Shown here piece after piece: positions 55,468 through 63,886 of a stretch of 64,000 nucleotides of DNA. The translations under genes and the position numbers were made by a program. Numbering within the stretch: position 1 is the stretch's first letter; the number at the start of each line of letters is the position of its first letter. Under the pieces are notes generated by a model. That model had not been told where the DNA came from. It did not search any database and was given only the letters and a program-made list of their open reading frames with translations. Source of the DNA: Oceanospirillum maris DSM 6286 (GTDB taxonomy: Bacteria; Pseudomonadota; Gammaproteobacteria; Pseudomonadales; Halomonadaceae); contig NZ_AUGW01000015.1 in the NCBI RefSeq assembly GCF_000422865.1, forward strand, positions 1-64,000, written 5' to 3'.

Positions 55468-56256
55468 TTATCCAGGGTAAACCTGATAAAAGCCATCCTG
55501 CATCATAAGTTTTAATTTAATGCCGTACAGCTCACTAAGGTTTTCTGCTGTTAGCAGATCAGCTTTACTACCATCGGCAATAATCTGCCCTGCTTTCATA
55601 AAGATAATACGTTCAATCTCCGGCACAATTTCCTGTACGTGGTGGGTGGCGATCAGAAGATTTGTCCCCTGCTGTACCAGTTCACGCATAATGGCAACCA
55701 ACTCAAAAGAAGCCTGCAAGTCTAGGCTATTGGTTGGTTCATCAAAGATTAGAGTGGAAGGCTTATGAATTAAAGCCCGAGCCAACAGCAAACGCCGTTG
55801 CTGACCGGTAGATAGCCGCTGAAACATCGTATCTCTGAGATAATCTAAATTTAGCGCCTCGATCACTTCATCCACCCGTTGCTGCTGGGCGTCGTCAAGC
55901 GTTAGATGGCTGTGCACGCCAATCGCACCAAATAAACCAGAGGCAACCACATCTCGCCCCTTAGTGTATGGTGTGTAAAACTCTTGTAAATCTTGGGATA
56001 CAACGCCAATCCACTCACGCAGCTGCATCAGGTTGATATGCTCCTGCCCTTTAATCAAGAGCTCGCTGTCTGGTTTTTGTACATGGTAAATTTCACGGGT
56101 AAGCAATTTTAGTAATGTCGATTTACCGCAGCCATTTGGACCTAGGATAGCAACACTTTCATCAGCCTTTAAGGTTAAGTTAAAACCTTCTAATACCTTA
56201 CGTTCCCCCCTAAAAGCGGTAATATTTTTAAGCGTTGCAAGTGGCGTTGAGGACAT
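55468..56256 (-). CDS. ABC transporter-type ATPase without a partner permease
   Basis: 262 residues. Walker A ILGPNGCGKSTLLKLL, signature RLSTGQQRRLLLARAL, Walker B LIFDEPTNSLDL, H-loop LLIATHHVQEI. Similar to the YlmA/ModF-like cytoplasmic ATPases. No permease or binding protein lies beside it, so substrate and even a transport role are undecided. It has a weak ribosome binding site and is followed by the methyltransferase gene. Confidence 0.85.
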   Translation of the reverse strand: MSSTPLATLKNITAFRGERKVLEGFNLTLKADESVAILGPNGCGKSTLLKLLTREIYHVQKPDSELLIKGQEHINLMQLREWIGVVSQDLQEFYTPYTKGRDVVASGLFGAIGVHSHLTLDDAQQQRVDEVIEALNLDYLRDTMFQRLSTGQQRRLLLARALIHKPSTLIFDEPTNSLDLQASFELVAIMRELVQQGTNLLIATHHVQEIVPEIERIIFMKAGQIIADGSKADLLTAENLSELYGIKLKLMMQDGFYQVYPG

Positions 56257-56367
56257 ATTGATTTAAGCCTTATGGATGGGTTAGTTATTAATTAACATTA
56301 TTGAATGCGTTAGTATTCAGAGCTATAAACGCCAAGCCTTGGCCAAAATATTTTTCTTTATGGCTTA

Positions 56368-56877
56368 TTACAGATCATCACCTTCAAGGGCATGTAGCAG
56401 CAGTCTAAGGCTTTGGTTTAGCGTTTTCAGAGTATTATCATCCAGTTTAGCGATCAGGTTAAGACCATTTTGAACATGATGAGGCAAAACCGTTTCAATC
56501 AGCTCAAAACCCTTATCGCTGAGTTTAACCAACTTGCTGCGGGCATCCTCAGGATTTGGTAGACGCTCAATTAGTCCTTTTTTCTCCAACTGCATCATAC
56601 GATTGGTCATAGTGCCGGATGTAACCATAAGCGTTGAGAACAGCGCCGTAGGAGCTAAACAATAGGGTGCACCGGAGCGACGCAATGTCGCCAGTACATC
56701 AAACTCAGGCTGGTTGAGGCCATACTCCAAAAAAACCTTTTCGACCTTTGGTGATTGCAGGGCAGAGGCTCGCTTCAATCGACCTAAAACTTCCATTGCT
56801 TTTAGTTCTAGCTCAGGCTTTTCACGCCGCCACTGACTAATGATGTGATCAACCGCATCAGGGGTTGGTGTTTTCAT
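56368..56877 (-). CDS. MarR-family transcriptional regulator
   Basis: 169 residues from the ATG at 56877; an upstream TTG at 56904 would add nine Lys-rich residues. MarR winged helix: GLNQPEFDVLATLRRSG, FSTLMVTSGTMTNRMMQLEK and GLIERLPNPEDARSKLVKLS. Divergent from an EamA exporter with a perfect palindrome between, so it most likely represses itself and the exporter (inference). Confidence 0.9.
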   Translation of the reverse strand: MKTPTPDAVDHIISQWRREKPELELKAMEVLGRLKRASALQSPKVEKVFLEYGLNQPEFDVLATLRRSGAPYCLAPTALFSTLMVTSGTMTNRMMQLEKKGLIERLPNPEDARSKLVKLSDKGFELIETVLPHHVQNGLNLIAKLDDNTLKTLNQSLRLLLHALEGDDL

Positions 56878-56918
56878 ATTTTTATTTTTCCCTGTTTTCT
56901 TCAAAATATTCCCACATC

Positions 56919-56944
56919 ATTTTATCTTGACTTCAAGATAAAAT
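56919..56944. promoter_or_regulatory. perfect 26-bp MarR-type operator
   Basis: ATTTTATCTTGA-CT-TCAAGATAAAAT, a perfect 12-2-12 palindrome in the marR-eamA intergenic region. A second, degenerate site TATCTTAACATCAAGACA lies at 56961-56978 (15 of 18 identical to the core). Confidence 0.8.
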
Positions 56945-57009
56945 AACATCAAGCTGAAACTATCTTAACATCAAGACAAATTGATTTCTCCGAATTATCG
57001 AGGAAAACC

Positions 57010-57951
57010 ATGCACACGTTCATATTACTTTTATTAACAGCTTTAGGGCCAGCGAGTTGGGGCAGTACGTATATTGTCACATCGGAGTATTTACCCGAGG
57101 GTATGCCCTTTACAGCGGCAGTAATACGTTGTCTTCCGGCAGGTTTGCTGTTAATTGCATTCAGCCGCTACCTTCCACAGCGCACAGAGTGGCCTAGGCT
57201 CATTGTACTTTCAGCACTCAATATTGGTTGCTTTCAGGCGCTACTTTTTGTTGCAGCTTACCGGCTGCCAGGTGGTTTGGCCGCAGTAATCGGGGCCATA
57301 CAACCTTTAATCCTTCTATTGTTGGTTTGGTTGCTACAAAAACAACCTCTCAAATGGCTTGCACTGTCTGCCTGTATCACAGCCATTATCGGTATGGCTC
57401 TACTTATTCTCACACCAGATAGCCAGACACCGTTTAGAGCGTTTGCCTTTGACTGGGACTCTATCGGCATTACCGCTGCTAGTGTTGGCGCTATCAGCAT
57501 GGCTCTTGGCGTCTATTTCTCTAAATACTGGCAAGTACCGGAAAACCAGAAACCAATGGCGTTAATGGCATTAACGGGCTGGCAATTAACATTAGGTGGC
57601 TTAATGCTACTACCTCTTTCATTACTCCTAGAACCTTCTATGCCAAAACTAGAGGTAGCAAATCTACTGGGCTACGGCTACCTATCTATATTCGGCACGT
57701 TGATCGCGTATTTACTTTGGTTCCGGGGAATTCAGCAGCTCCCCCCTGTACTAGTCTCATCATTAGGCCTACTAAGCCCCTTAACAGCGGTTACTTTGGG
57801 CTGGTTATTTCTAGACCAAATTATTGAAGGCTGGGCACTTTTTGGATTTTTACTCGTGATTTTCAGCATCTTGGTAGTACAGCTTTCTCCGTATTTAACG
57901 CGACCTAATCAGCAGAAAAAACCTCTACAGCCTAGTGATCTTTTTGACTGA
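57010..57951 (+). CDS. EamA/DMT-family exporter
   Basis: 313 residues, ten predicted membrane helices in two EamA repeats (first repeat GPASWGSTYIVTSEYLPEGM and VIRCLPAGLLLI; second repeat YLSIFGTLIAYLLWFRGIQQ and LLSPLTAVTLGWLFLDQ). Probably exports amino acids, metabolites or a drug. The MarR gene and operator beside it suggest induction by a small aromatic or toxic compound. AGGA lies 5 nt before the ATG; the nitroreductase gene follows by 64 nt. Confidence 0.9.
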   Translation: MHTFILLLLTALGPASWGSTYIVTSEYLPEGMPFTAAVIRCLPAGLLLIAFSRYLPQRTEWPRLIVLSALNIGCFQALLFVAAYRLPGGLAAVIGAIQPLILLLLVWLLQKQPLKWLALSACITAIIGMALLILTPDSQTPFRAFAFDWDSIGITAASVGAISMALGVYFSKYWQVPENQKPMALMALTGWQLTLGGLMLLPLSLLLEPSMPKLEVANLLGYGYLSIFGTLIAYLLWFRGIQQLPPVLVSSLGLLSPLTAVTLGWLFLDQIIEGWALFGFLLVIFSILVVQLSPYLTRPNQQKKPLQPSDLFD

Positions 57952-58015
57952 AAACATCTACTTATTAACCCATTTCTAATCCTTTACATACACTTCTTTT
58001 ACAGGAAATATAACA

Positions 58016-58633
58016 ATGAGTTTGACCATACTAGACGCTATCAAGCAACGTAAATCTGTTAGTAAATACCAAAAAGATGCAGTTCTAGACCACAGCACTC
58101 TTAATGAATTGATACGGTTAGCGGGCTGTTCACCATCGGCTTATAATCTGCAAAACTGGCATTTTATAGCCGTCATATCGGATGAGGGAAAAGCGCTACT
58201 AAAAGCCGCTGCTTTCGGCCAACCTCAGGTAGAAACAGCTGCAGCTACCTTTATTGTTTGCGGCCAAGTACAAGCCCATAAAACCCTCCAGAAACGACTC
58301 TCCCCATCCGTTAAGGCTGGTACTATTCCAGCAGATATTGCCAACGCATGGGTAGCTGCGGCTTCTCGAAGCCATGAGGGTAATTTTCAACTGCAGCATG
58401 AAGAAGCTATTCGCTCAGGATCACTGGCCGCAATGACGCTGATGTACGCGGCTCAGGGTATGGGGCTTGCTTCTGGAGCCATGGGAGGCTTCGATGCAGA
58501 GCAGATTAAGAAACACTTTCCACTGGGTGATGATGATATACCTGTGATGCTTATCACTGTTGGTATACCAGAGAAAAATAATTGGCCTCAAAAAGAAAGA
58601 CGGCCTGTCGAGGAAATACTCACGTTGGCTTAA
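58016..58633 (+). CDS. nitroreductase-family flavoprotein
   Basis: 205 residues. FMN-binding nitroreductase fold: AIKQRKSVSKYQKDAVLDHS, CSPSAYNLQNWHFIAV and a C-terminal LITVGIPEKNNWPQKERRPVEE. Uses NAD(P)H to reduce quinones, nitro compounds or related substrates. AGGA lies 9 nt before the ATG. It is 64 nt behind the exporter and may share the MarR-controlled transcript, giving a reduce-and-export pair (inference). Confidence 0.9.
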   Translation: MSLTILDAIKQRKSVSKYQKDAVLDHSTLNELIRLAGCSPSAYNLQNWHFIAVISDEGKALLKAAAFGQPQVETAAATFIVCGQVQAHKTLQKRLSPSVKAGTIPADIANAWVAAASRSHEGNFQLQHEEAIRSGSLAAMTLMYAAQGMGLASGAMGGFDAEQIKKHFPLGDDDIPVMLITVGIPEKNNWPQKERRPVEEILTLA

Positions 58634-58761
58634 GCCTCATTCTGATACAACCACAGCGACCACGCACCATAAAGGAACATAAATTCAACAAAAAAACGAA
58701 TCAATGCACTACAAAATAGCCAAAATAGCAGCAATATCCTCTAAAAAACCAGGCATGATAA

Positions 58762-58791
58762 TTGCTTTAAGCTATACACAACGTGTACTAT
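58762..58791 (+). promoter_or_regulatory. possible promoter upstream of yitT leader
   Basis: TTGCTT (58762-58767) and TACTAT (58786-58791) with an 18-bp spacer. Transcription would begin near 58798, just before a strong terminator hairpin. Confidence 0.4.
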
Positions 58792-58805
58792 CGTTGCTCC
58801 TTATT

Positions 58806-58840
58806 GCCCATCCCAGAGATCCTGGGTTTGGGCTTTTTTA
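58806..58840 (+). terminator. promoter-proximal terminator in the yitT leader
   Basis: Stem GCCCA-t-CCCAG / CTGGG-tt-TGGGC (58806-58833) followed by TTTTTT. It lies only 34 nt before the yitT start and 170 nt after the nitroreductase stop. It may end the upstream transcript or act as an attenuator: GAGGTGGG (58842-58849) could pair with CCCATCCC in the 5' arm and open the hairpin. Confidence 0.65.
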
Positions 58841-58873
58841 CGAGGTGGGAGATCCCCGCTAAGTGAGGCTATT

Positions 58874-59515
58874 ATGCTATCCCCTATCATGCGTCCTATT
58901 AGACAGTACGATTCTTTTGGTTTTGTTAAACGCTATTACAGTTTATTTGAAGGCTGTTTTTTAGTGGCTCTTGGTATTTGGTTTTTAAAATCTGCCGGCC
59001 TTTTGGTTAGCGGTACAGCAGGCTTGTCTCTGTTACTAATGAACTGGATACCCGATATCAGCTTTGGTTTACTGTTTTTTCTGATTAACCTGCCTTTTTT
59101 TGCACTGGCGCTTAAAACTCAGCCAATAGGTTTTGCTCTGCGTACACTGCTGGCAATGACGACAGTTTCTGTCTTGTCTGATCTTATGATCTTACATATC
59201 CAGCTAGAAACCATGCCAAAGGTTATTGCTGCGTTTGCAGCCGGTGGTTTAGTGGGCACTGGGCTTCTTATCGCATTTCGCGAGGGTGGTTCTTTAGGCG
59301 GGATCAATATTTTATCCCTCTATCTTGAACAAAAATATCAAATCCACTCAGGAAGATCTTTAATGTGGTTTGATATTACGCTGTTGTTAGTGGCCGCAGC
59401 CTCTATCAACCTAGAGCAGATTGGCTACTCTTTATTATGCTTTTTGGTGATGAGTTCGGTGCTACGCCGCTACCATAGACCAAACCACGCTAAAGTGAAA
59501 AAAGCGCTCGCTTAA
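58874..59515 (+). CDS. YitT-family membrane protein
   Basis: 213 residues, five to six membrane helices. YitT/DUF161 signatures: SLFEGCFLVALGIWFLKSAG, LLVSGTAGLSLLL, LVGTGLLIAFREGGSLGGIN. A family of inner-membrane proteins of unknown function. GAGG lies 6 nt before the ATG. Confidence 0.88.
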   Translation: MLSPIMRPIRQYDSFGFVKRYYSLFEGCFLVALGIWFLKSAGLLVSGTAGLSLLLMNWIPDISFGLLFFLINLPFFALALKTQPIGFALRTLLAMTTVSVLSDLMILHIQLETMPKVIAAFAAGGLVGTGLLIAFREGGSLGGINILSLYLEQKYQIHSGRSLMWFDITLLLVAAASINLEQIGYSLLCFLVMSSVLRRYHRPNHAKVKKALA

Positions 59516-59524
59516 GCCTGATAC

Positions 59525-59556
59525 AAAAATGGCCCCGTAGATACGGAGCCATTTTT
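59525..59556. terminator. bidirectional terminator between yitT and the membrane protein gene
   Basis: Stem AAAAATGGC-c-CCGT / ACGG-a-GCCATTTTT with an AGAT loop and one mismatch; U runs on both strands for the convergent genes. Confidence 0.85.
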
Positions 59557-59579
59557 ACTGATTGGTTTCGGCCAATGCT

Positions 59580-61448
59580 CTAATCCGTACGTTCTGACCT
59601 TGTGATATGGCCACCAGCGGCTTCGGCTTCTAATACGCCTTGAGGTGTATTAGGCATCGCCCGCGTTTGTTGGTTTAACTGATGAATTTGAGATGCATTA
59701 CCTAGATCTCGCTCGCTGGTAATCGCTGCGATAGATTCACGATCTTTTAGGAAGGCAATTACATCTTCTTTGATCTTAAAGAGTTCATCATCAGATTTGT
59801 GCATTTCAAGAACCTGCCTTGGGTGCTCTAGATTTTTAGCCCCAATACCTGCGAAAGTTGATGTTACTATTTTTGATACGATAACCCACGGTGTAATACT
59901 GCTTCGTACCAGTGTGTTTTCAGATTGCGTGCTATCGTAGATACCTGAACCCGTTGAGATTTTAGATTCTGAGAAGGTGCCTTCGCACTTAAAATAGATC
60001 AACAGAGATTCAAACTGAATTTCAGCATAAAAAATATGCGCCGCACTGCTTAATAACGAAGCGAAAGACTTTAACAAGCTACCTAAAAGAAGCAGTGTTA
60101 AGCCACTGGATAGCAAGGCTACCAGTGCTTTTAACTCGTCTTCTTTTGAGCTATCACTTAGGGCGCTCAAGTCATCGGGGAAAATCCTGTGAAGGTCAAC
60201 ACACAGATAAGCTAAAAAGAAGGTGCAGACCGCTGCAGAGACAAAAAGCACATTCCCCAAAATAAGCGACAGCCCTCTAAATTTACCAAATACAGGGCCG
60301 TAATCAACAGGATGTACTTTAGGTTGAATCTCTTGAATTAACTCACCTTTAAAGCCCCCTTTGCCCTGTACTTGCTCTTCAAGCTGCGGGTCTAATTCAC
60401 GATAAACGCGGTTAGGTACTTCTTTATAACGACGGTTAGCCATCACAAGATTGTCTAGATTGATAAAGATCTCGTTAGGGTGAACCGACTCTTGCCAGTT
60501 TTCACGCAGCTCTGAAACCTCTGTTACGGGGTTTACGGTTTGGCTTCGTTTACCGATCAAGGTAAAAAACAGAAAGCTTCCTGTCGCCGCCAAGACTGCG
60601 GTCGCTAAGAAAAACAAACCAACATTAACCGAGGGAATAAACGCGGCAAGCGCATCCCATTGCTGCATATCAAAATGGGTATTGTTTGCCAACCAAGCCA
60701 AGCCAAAGCCAGAAGCAACGGGCAGGACAATAGACACCGAAATAACACCAGCAAGGTCAGATGAACCTAACGATTCAATATTTTTTTCCGCCCTGCGAGA
60801 CACCGGTAAAGAAGCTTTGCGCCAGACAAGTAGCAGATAAATCAGTAAGACAAAGGAATAGACTGGGAAGATTTTCTCCCCCAGCTCCCCAGCCAGCCCC
60901 GTAAGGGAAACAAAAGCGGCAAAGCCATAGGAGACTAAAGCAACAATTGATTTAACCCATGCACCGATCAAACGCTGGGTCATATTACGGATGGGGTAAG
61001 GCAAGAACAGTAGCTTGGGAAACAGCGTGTGAACCATGCGTGCCATAAAGCCCTGGGGCTCGACAAAGGTTGAGTTTTTACGACCAACCAACATCTCTTC
61101 AAGATTTTTAGCGGTATAAGCCACGGTGCTCTTTTCTTGCTGAGCCGCCTCGCTCTCGGTTTTACTGTAGTTATACGCCAATGATGTCGGGTGATTGCGA
61201 CCCACAAAGTATCTTAAAATCGCAAAGATACCAGAGCCTGTATCTTTTAGCCCCAGCGTTAATAGGAAAAGCCCGAAACCAACCAAAATCCAGCCGTTTA
61301 TTTGGCTCTCTTTTACAATGGCAACGGCACTAAATAATAAATAAAGCCCTAAACCCGCGGAGATAACCCCCCGCACAGCCGTGACACGACCTTCATTCTT
61401 AAAGGGGTTTTTAAGCCCTAAATCTATCGACCCATAATCAAAAGCCAC
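59580..61448 (-). CDS. large polytopic membrane protein of unknown function
   Basis: 622 residues if started at GTG 61448, which has GGAGGA 9 nt upstream; the frame is open to a TTG at 61475, which lacks a site. About eight to nine membrane helices: a pair near 25-70, a pair near 160-215, single helices near 235-260 and 270-300, then a pair near 395-470. Soluble loops lie between and the cytoplasmic tail is about 130 residues (EMHKSDDELFKIKEDVIAFL). I do not recognise any domain. It is monocistronic, between convergent yitT and leuA. Confidence 0.75.
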   Translation of the reverse strand: MAFDYGSIDLGLKNPFKNEGRVTAVRGVISAGLGLYLLFSAVAIVKESQINGWILVGFGLFLLTLGLKDTGSGIFAILRYFVGRNHPTSLAYNYSKTESEAAQQEKSTVAYTAKNLEEMLVGRKNSTFVEPQGFMARMVHTLFPKLLFLPYPIRNMTQRLIGAWVKSIVALVSYGFAAFVSLTGLAGELGEKIFPVYSFVLLIYLLLVWRKASLPVSRRAEKNIESLGSSDLAGVISVSIVLPVASGFGLAWLANNTHFDMQQWDALAAFIPSVNVGLFFLATAVLAATGSFLFFTLIGKRSQTVNPVTEVSELRENWQESVHPNEIFINLDNLVMANRRYKEVPNRVYRELDPQLEEQVQGKGGFKGELIQEIQPKVHPVDYGPVFGKFRGLSLILGNVLFVSAAVCTFFLAYLCVDLHRIFPDDLSALSDSSKEDELKALVALLSSGLTLLLLGSLLKSFASLLSSAAHIFYAEIQFESLLIYFKCEGTFSESKISTGSGIYDSTQSENTLVRSSITPWVIVSKIVTSTFAGIGAKNLEHPRQVLEMHKSDDELFKIKEDVIAFLKDRESIAAITSERDLGNASQIHQLNQQTRAMPNTPQGVLEAEAAGGHITRSERTD

Positions 61449-61475
61449 TCCGCTCTTCCTCCAAGGTAAATCCAA

Positions 61476-61633
61476 CTACCACTATGCCAAGGTTAAGCTG
61501 AAATCAAGATCACCTAACCTTGCCATAAACCACTAACGCTCAAATTAAGATGCCGGATTTTATAGGACATTGAGCCTCGCAGATACAGGTTTAAGCGGAT
61601 CGTTCTGCTTTTTTATCAAAGGGACAAACCAAA
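61476..61633. other. spacer between leuA terminator and the membrane protein gene
   Basis: About 160 nt with no ORF or clear structure; presumably contains the promoter of the minus-strand membrane protein gene. Confidence 0.35.
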
Positions 61634-61688
61634 AAGCCCTGTGCAATGAAAATATCTAGATTATAGACTTCTTCAAATCACAGGGCTT
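61629..61688 (-). terminator. terminator of leuA with a long loop
   Basis: Perfect 10-bp stem AAGCCCTGTG/CACAGGGCTT (61634-61643 with 61679-61688) enclosing 35 nt, with a U5 tract on the minus strand just beyond. The loop is much longer than in ordinary terminators. Confidence 0.65.
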
Positions 61689-61747
61689 AAATAACAGAAC
61701 TTAAGTGACAAGGCATCAGCCTCATCTTTAAACGAGCAAGGCTAAAA

Positions 61748-63418
61748 TTAGGCTGCTGTTAATCCTGTTTTCTCGATTAGCATACTGGCCGCAGCCAGTA
61801 CCGCATTCAGGTTCGCCGCTACCGTATCTTCACTGATCGCCACGCCAGCACAGGTTTCGTCACCAAGTTTCACCTGTACATAGGTTACTGCTTTAGCATC
61901 ACTGCCCGCTGACAGCGCATGTTCAGAGTATTCCGTAATTTGTACCGGTTGTTCAATATAGGCGGATAGCGCTTCGGTTAAAGCGTGAATCGCGCCGTTA
62001 CCATCACCGCTCAAATCAACAACCTGCTCACCACAACGGATTGTGGCATTCAGGAAGTCCTGATCGCTACGCTCCAATTTATAGGTTACCAACTCGAACT
62101 GACGCTCAGTATTCAAGTAATGCTGCTGGAATAACTCAACAACCTCACTCTGTTTGAGTTCACGGGCTTGGGCTTCGGTATGTTTTTGCACCTTACCGGC
62201 AAACTCGATCTGTAACCAGCGGGGTAGTTTCAAGCCCAGCTCCGCTTCCAAAATATAAGCAACGCCGCCTTTACCGGACTGGCTATTAATACGAATAACC
62301 GCTTCGTAGCTACGACCCAAATCTTTCGGGTCGATAGGCAGATACGCCACTTCCCAAGGCTGAGAGGTATCATATTTGCTCAAGCATTTTTTAATCGCAT
62401 CTTGGTGACTACCGGAAAATGCGGTATAGACCAATTCACCAATGTAGGGGTGACGGGGATGAACTTCCAAATTAGTACAGGCTTCATACACCTGAATAAT
62501 TTCTGTCACATTCGCTAGATCCAACTCAGGATCAACACCTTGGCTGTATAGATTCATCGCCATGGTGATCACGTCCATATTACCGGTACGCTCACCATTA
62601 CCCATCAAGGTGCCTTCAACACGGTCGGCACCAGCCATTACGCCCATTTCAGCCGCTGCAACAGCACAGCCACGGTCATTATGAGTATGCATACTAATTT
62701 CTAGGCATTCACGGTGCTTAATATGACGACAGAACCATTCGATCTGATCCGCAAACACATTCGGTGTCGACATTTCAACGGTCGCAGGCAGGTTCAGAAT
62801 AATTTTACTCTCAGGGTTTGGCCCCCATTCCGCGACAACCGCATCACAAACTTCAACGGCAAAATCAAGTTCTGTACCGGTAAAGCTCTCAGGAGAGTAT
62901 TCCAAGCGCCATTCGGTGTCCGTGTGCTTGGCAACACGTTCTTTCACCATACGCACGCCATTAACGGCGATATCAACAATTTGGTCACGCTCTAAACAGA
63001 AAACCTGTTCACGCTGAACCGTAGACGTTGAGTTATAAACGTGAACAATCGCCTTCTTAGCACCTTTCAACGCTTCAATGGTACGGTCGATCAAGGCTTC
63101 ACGGGCCTGAGTCAACACCTGAACCGTCACATCGTCAGGAATCATGTCCTCTTCGATCAAAGCACGAACGAAATCAAAGTCTGGCTGAGACGCCGCCGGA
63201 AAACCTACTTCGATCTCTTTAAAGCCAAGTTTAACCAGTAGCTGAAACAGTCGCTTCTTCTGCGCAACCGTCATCGGGTCGATCAACGCTTGGTTACCAT
63301 CACGCAGGTCAACACTGCACCATGTTGGTGCCTTGTCGAGAACCTGATTCGGCCATTGGCGGTCAGGCAAGTTGATAGTTGGAAAAGGACTGTATTTCTT
63401 GTGGTCAAAACGGCTCAC
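61748..63418 (-). CDS. leuA: 2-isopropylmalate synthase (long form)
   Basis: 556 residues from GTG 63418, preceded by AAGGAG at 6 nt; the upstream ATG (63445) adds nine residues that contain this ribosome binding site, so the GTG is preferred. First committed enzyme of leucine synthesis. TIM-barrel HMGL-like domain (CSVDLRDGNQALIDPM, GFPAASQPDFDFVR, LEISMHTHNDRGCAVAAAE, GTLMGNGERTGNMD) and a C-terminal LeuA regulatory domain (about 430-556) for leucine feedback. It is divergent from an Lrp-family regulator and has a structured leader upstream. Confidence 0.93.
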   Translation of the reverse strand: MSRFDHKKYSPFPTINLPDRQWPNQVLDKAPTWCSVDLRDGNQALIDPMTVAQKKRLFQLLVKLGFKEIEVGFPAASQPDFDFVRALIEEDMIPDDVTVQVLTQAREALIDRTIEALKGAKKAIVHVYNSTSTVQREQVFCLERDQIVDIAVNGVRMVKERVAKHTDTEWRLEYSPESFTGTELDFAVEVCDAVVAEWGPNPESKIILNLPATVEMSTPNVFADQIEWFCRHIKHRECLEISMHTHNDRGCAVAAAEMGVMAGADRVEGTLMGNGERTGNMDVITMAMNLYSQGVDPELDLANVTEIIQVYEACTNLEVHPRHPYIGELVYTAFSGSHQDAIKKCLSKYDTSQPWEVAYLPIDPKDLGRSYEAVIRINSQSGKGGVAYILEAELGLKLPRWLQIEFAGKVQKHTEAQARELKQSEVVELFQQHYLNTERQFELVTYKLERSDQDFLNATIRCGEQVVDLSGDGNGAIHALTEALSAYIEQPVQITEYSEHALSAGSDAKAVTYVQVKLGDETCAGVAISEDTVAANLNAVLAAASMLIEKTGLTAA

Positions 63419-63542
63419 GGCGAGCTCCTTACGTGTATTTGCCATAACGCGTTATCATTTTTAATGGTTGCGTTTGGTCGGTCTTAATTCAGTTATCACT
63501 CTGGTTTTGTAATCACTTATCGCTATCTGAGATAAAGAAAGC

Positions 63543-63642
63543 GTTGGCAGGTGCAATACGCCGCCCTTATTCGGCAGGCTCTTTTGAAGCACTGTATTGC
63601 ACAAGGTAATTCCCCTTATGAGGTAGGCCCAGTACTGCCAAC
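63543..63642 (-). promoter_or_regulatory. candidate structured leader RNA upstream of leuA
   Basis: Nested perfect inverted repeats. The outer helix is GTTGGCAG/CTGCCAAC (63543-63550 with 63635-63642). The inner helix is GTGCAATAC/GTATTGCAC (63551-63559 with 63594-63602), and an apical GCCG/CGGC hairpin lies at 63560-63575. On the minus strand a TATACT -10-like box (63649-63654) would start the transcript at the first base of the outer helix. It does not match a riboswitch class I can name, and no leucine-rich leader peptide or obvious terminator was found. It could instead be a protein-binding dyad array. Confidence 0.5.
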
Positions 63643-63886
63643 GGAGACAGTATATAAAAATTGTCCTGCATCAGGATTGCTAATTTACGCCAAAAACCAT
63701 AGATTTCGCAATATTATTCCAAAAAAAATACCATTTGAGCAATTTTATTTTTCCTCTATTCTTAAGTTATAAGATGAGCACCAAAATAATCAAAAAAACC
63801 GCAATTTTAAACCTGTTGAAAACCCGAAAGAAGATCGAGAAAAGCCCGCGTAAAGCCAGCAAAAAATAATCCAAGGAGCCTCATCC

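Noticed and set aside
63543-63642. Integron attC site
   Set aside because: The end sequences are GTTGGCAG...CTGCCAAC, opposite in orientation to the RYYYAAC...GTTRRRY arrangement of attC sites, and no cassette or integrase is nearby.
63551-63772. 73-residue plus-strand ORF between leuA and the Lrp-family gene
   Set aside because: It starts at a non-ATG codon, lacks a ribosome binding site, and runs straight through the inverted-repeat structure; the codon pattern looks random.
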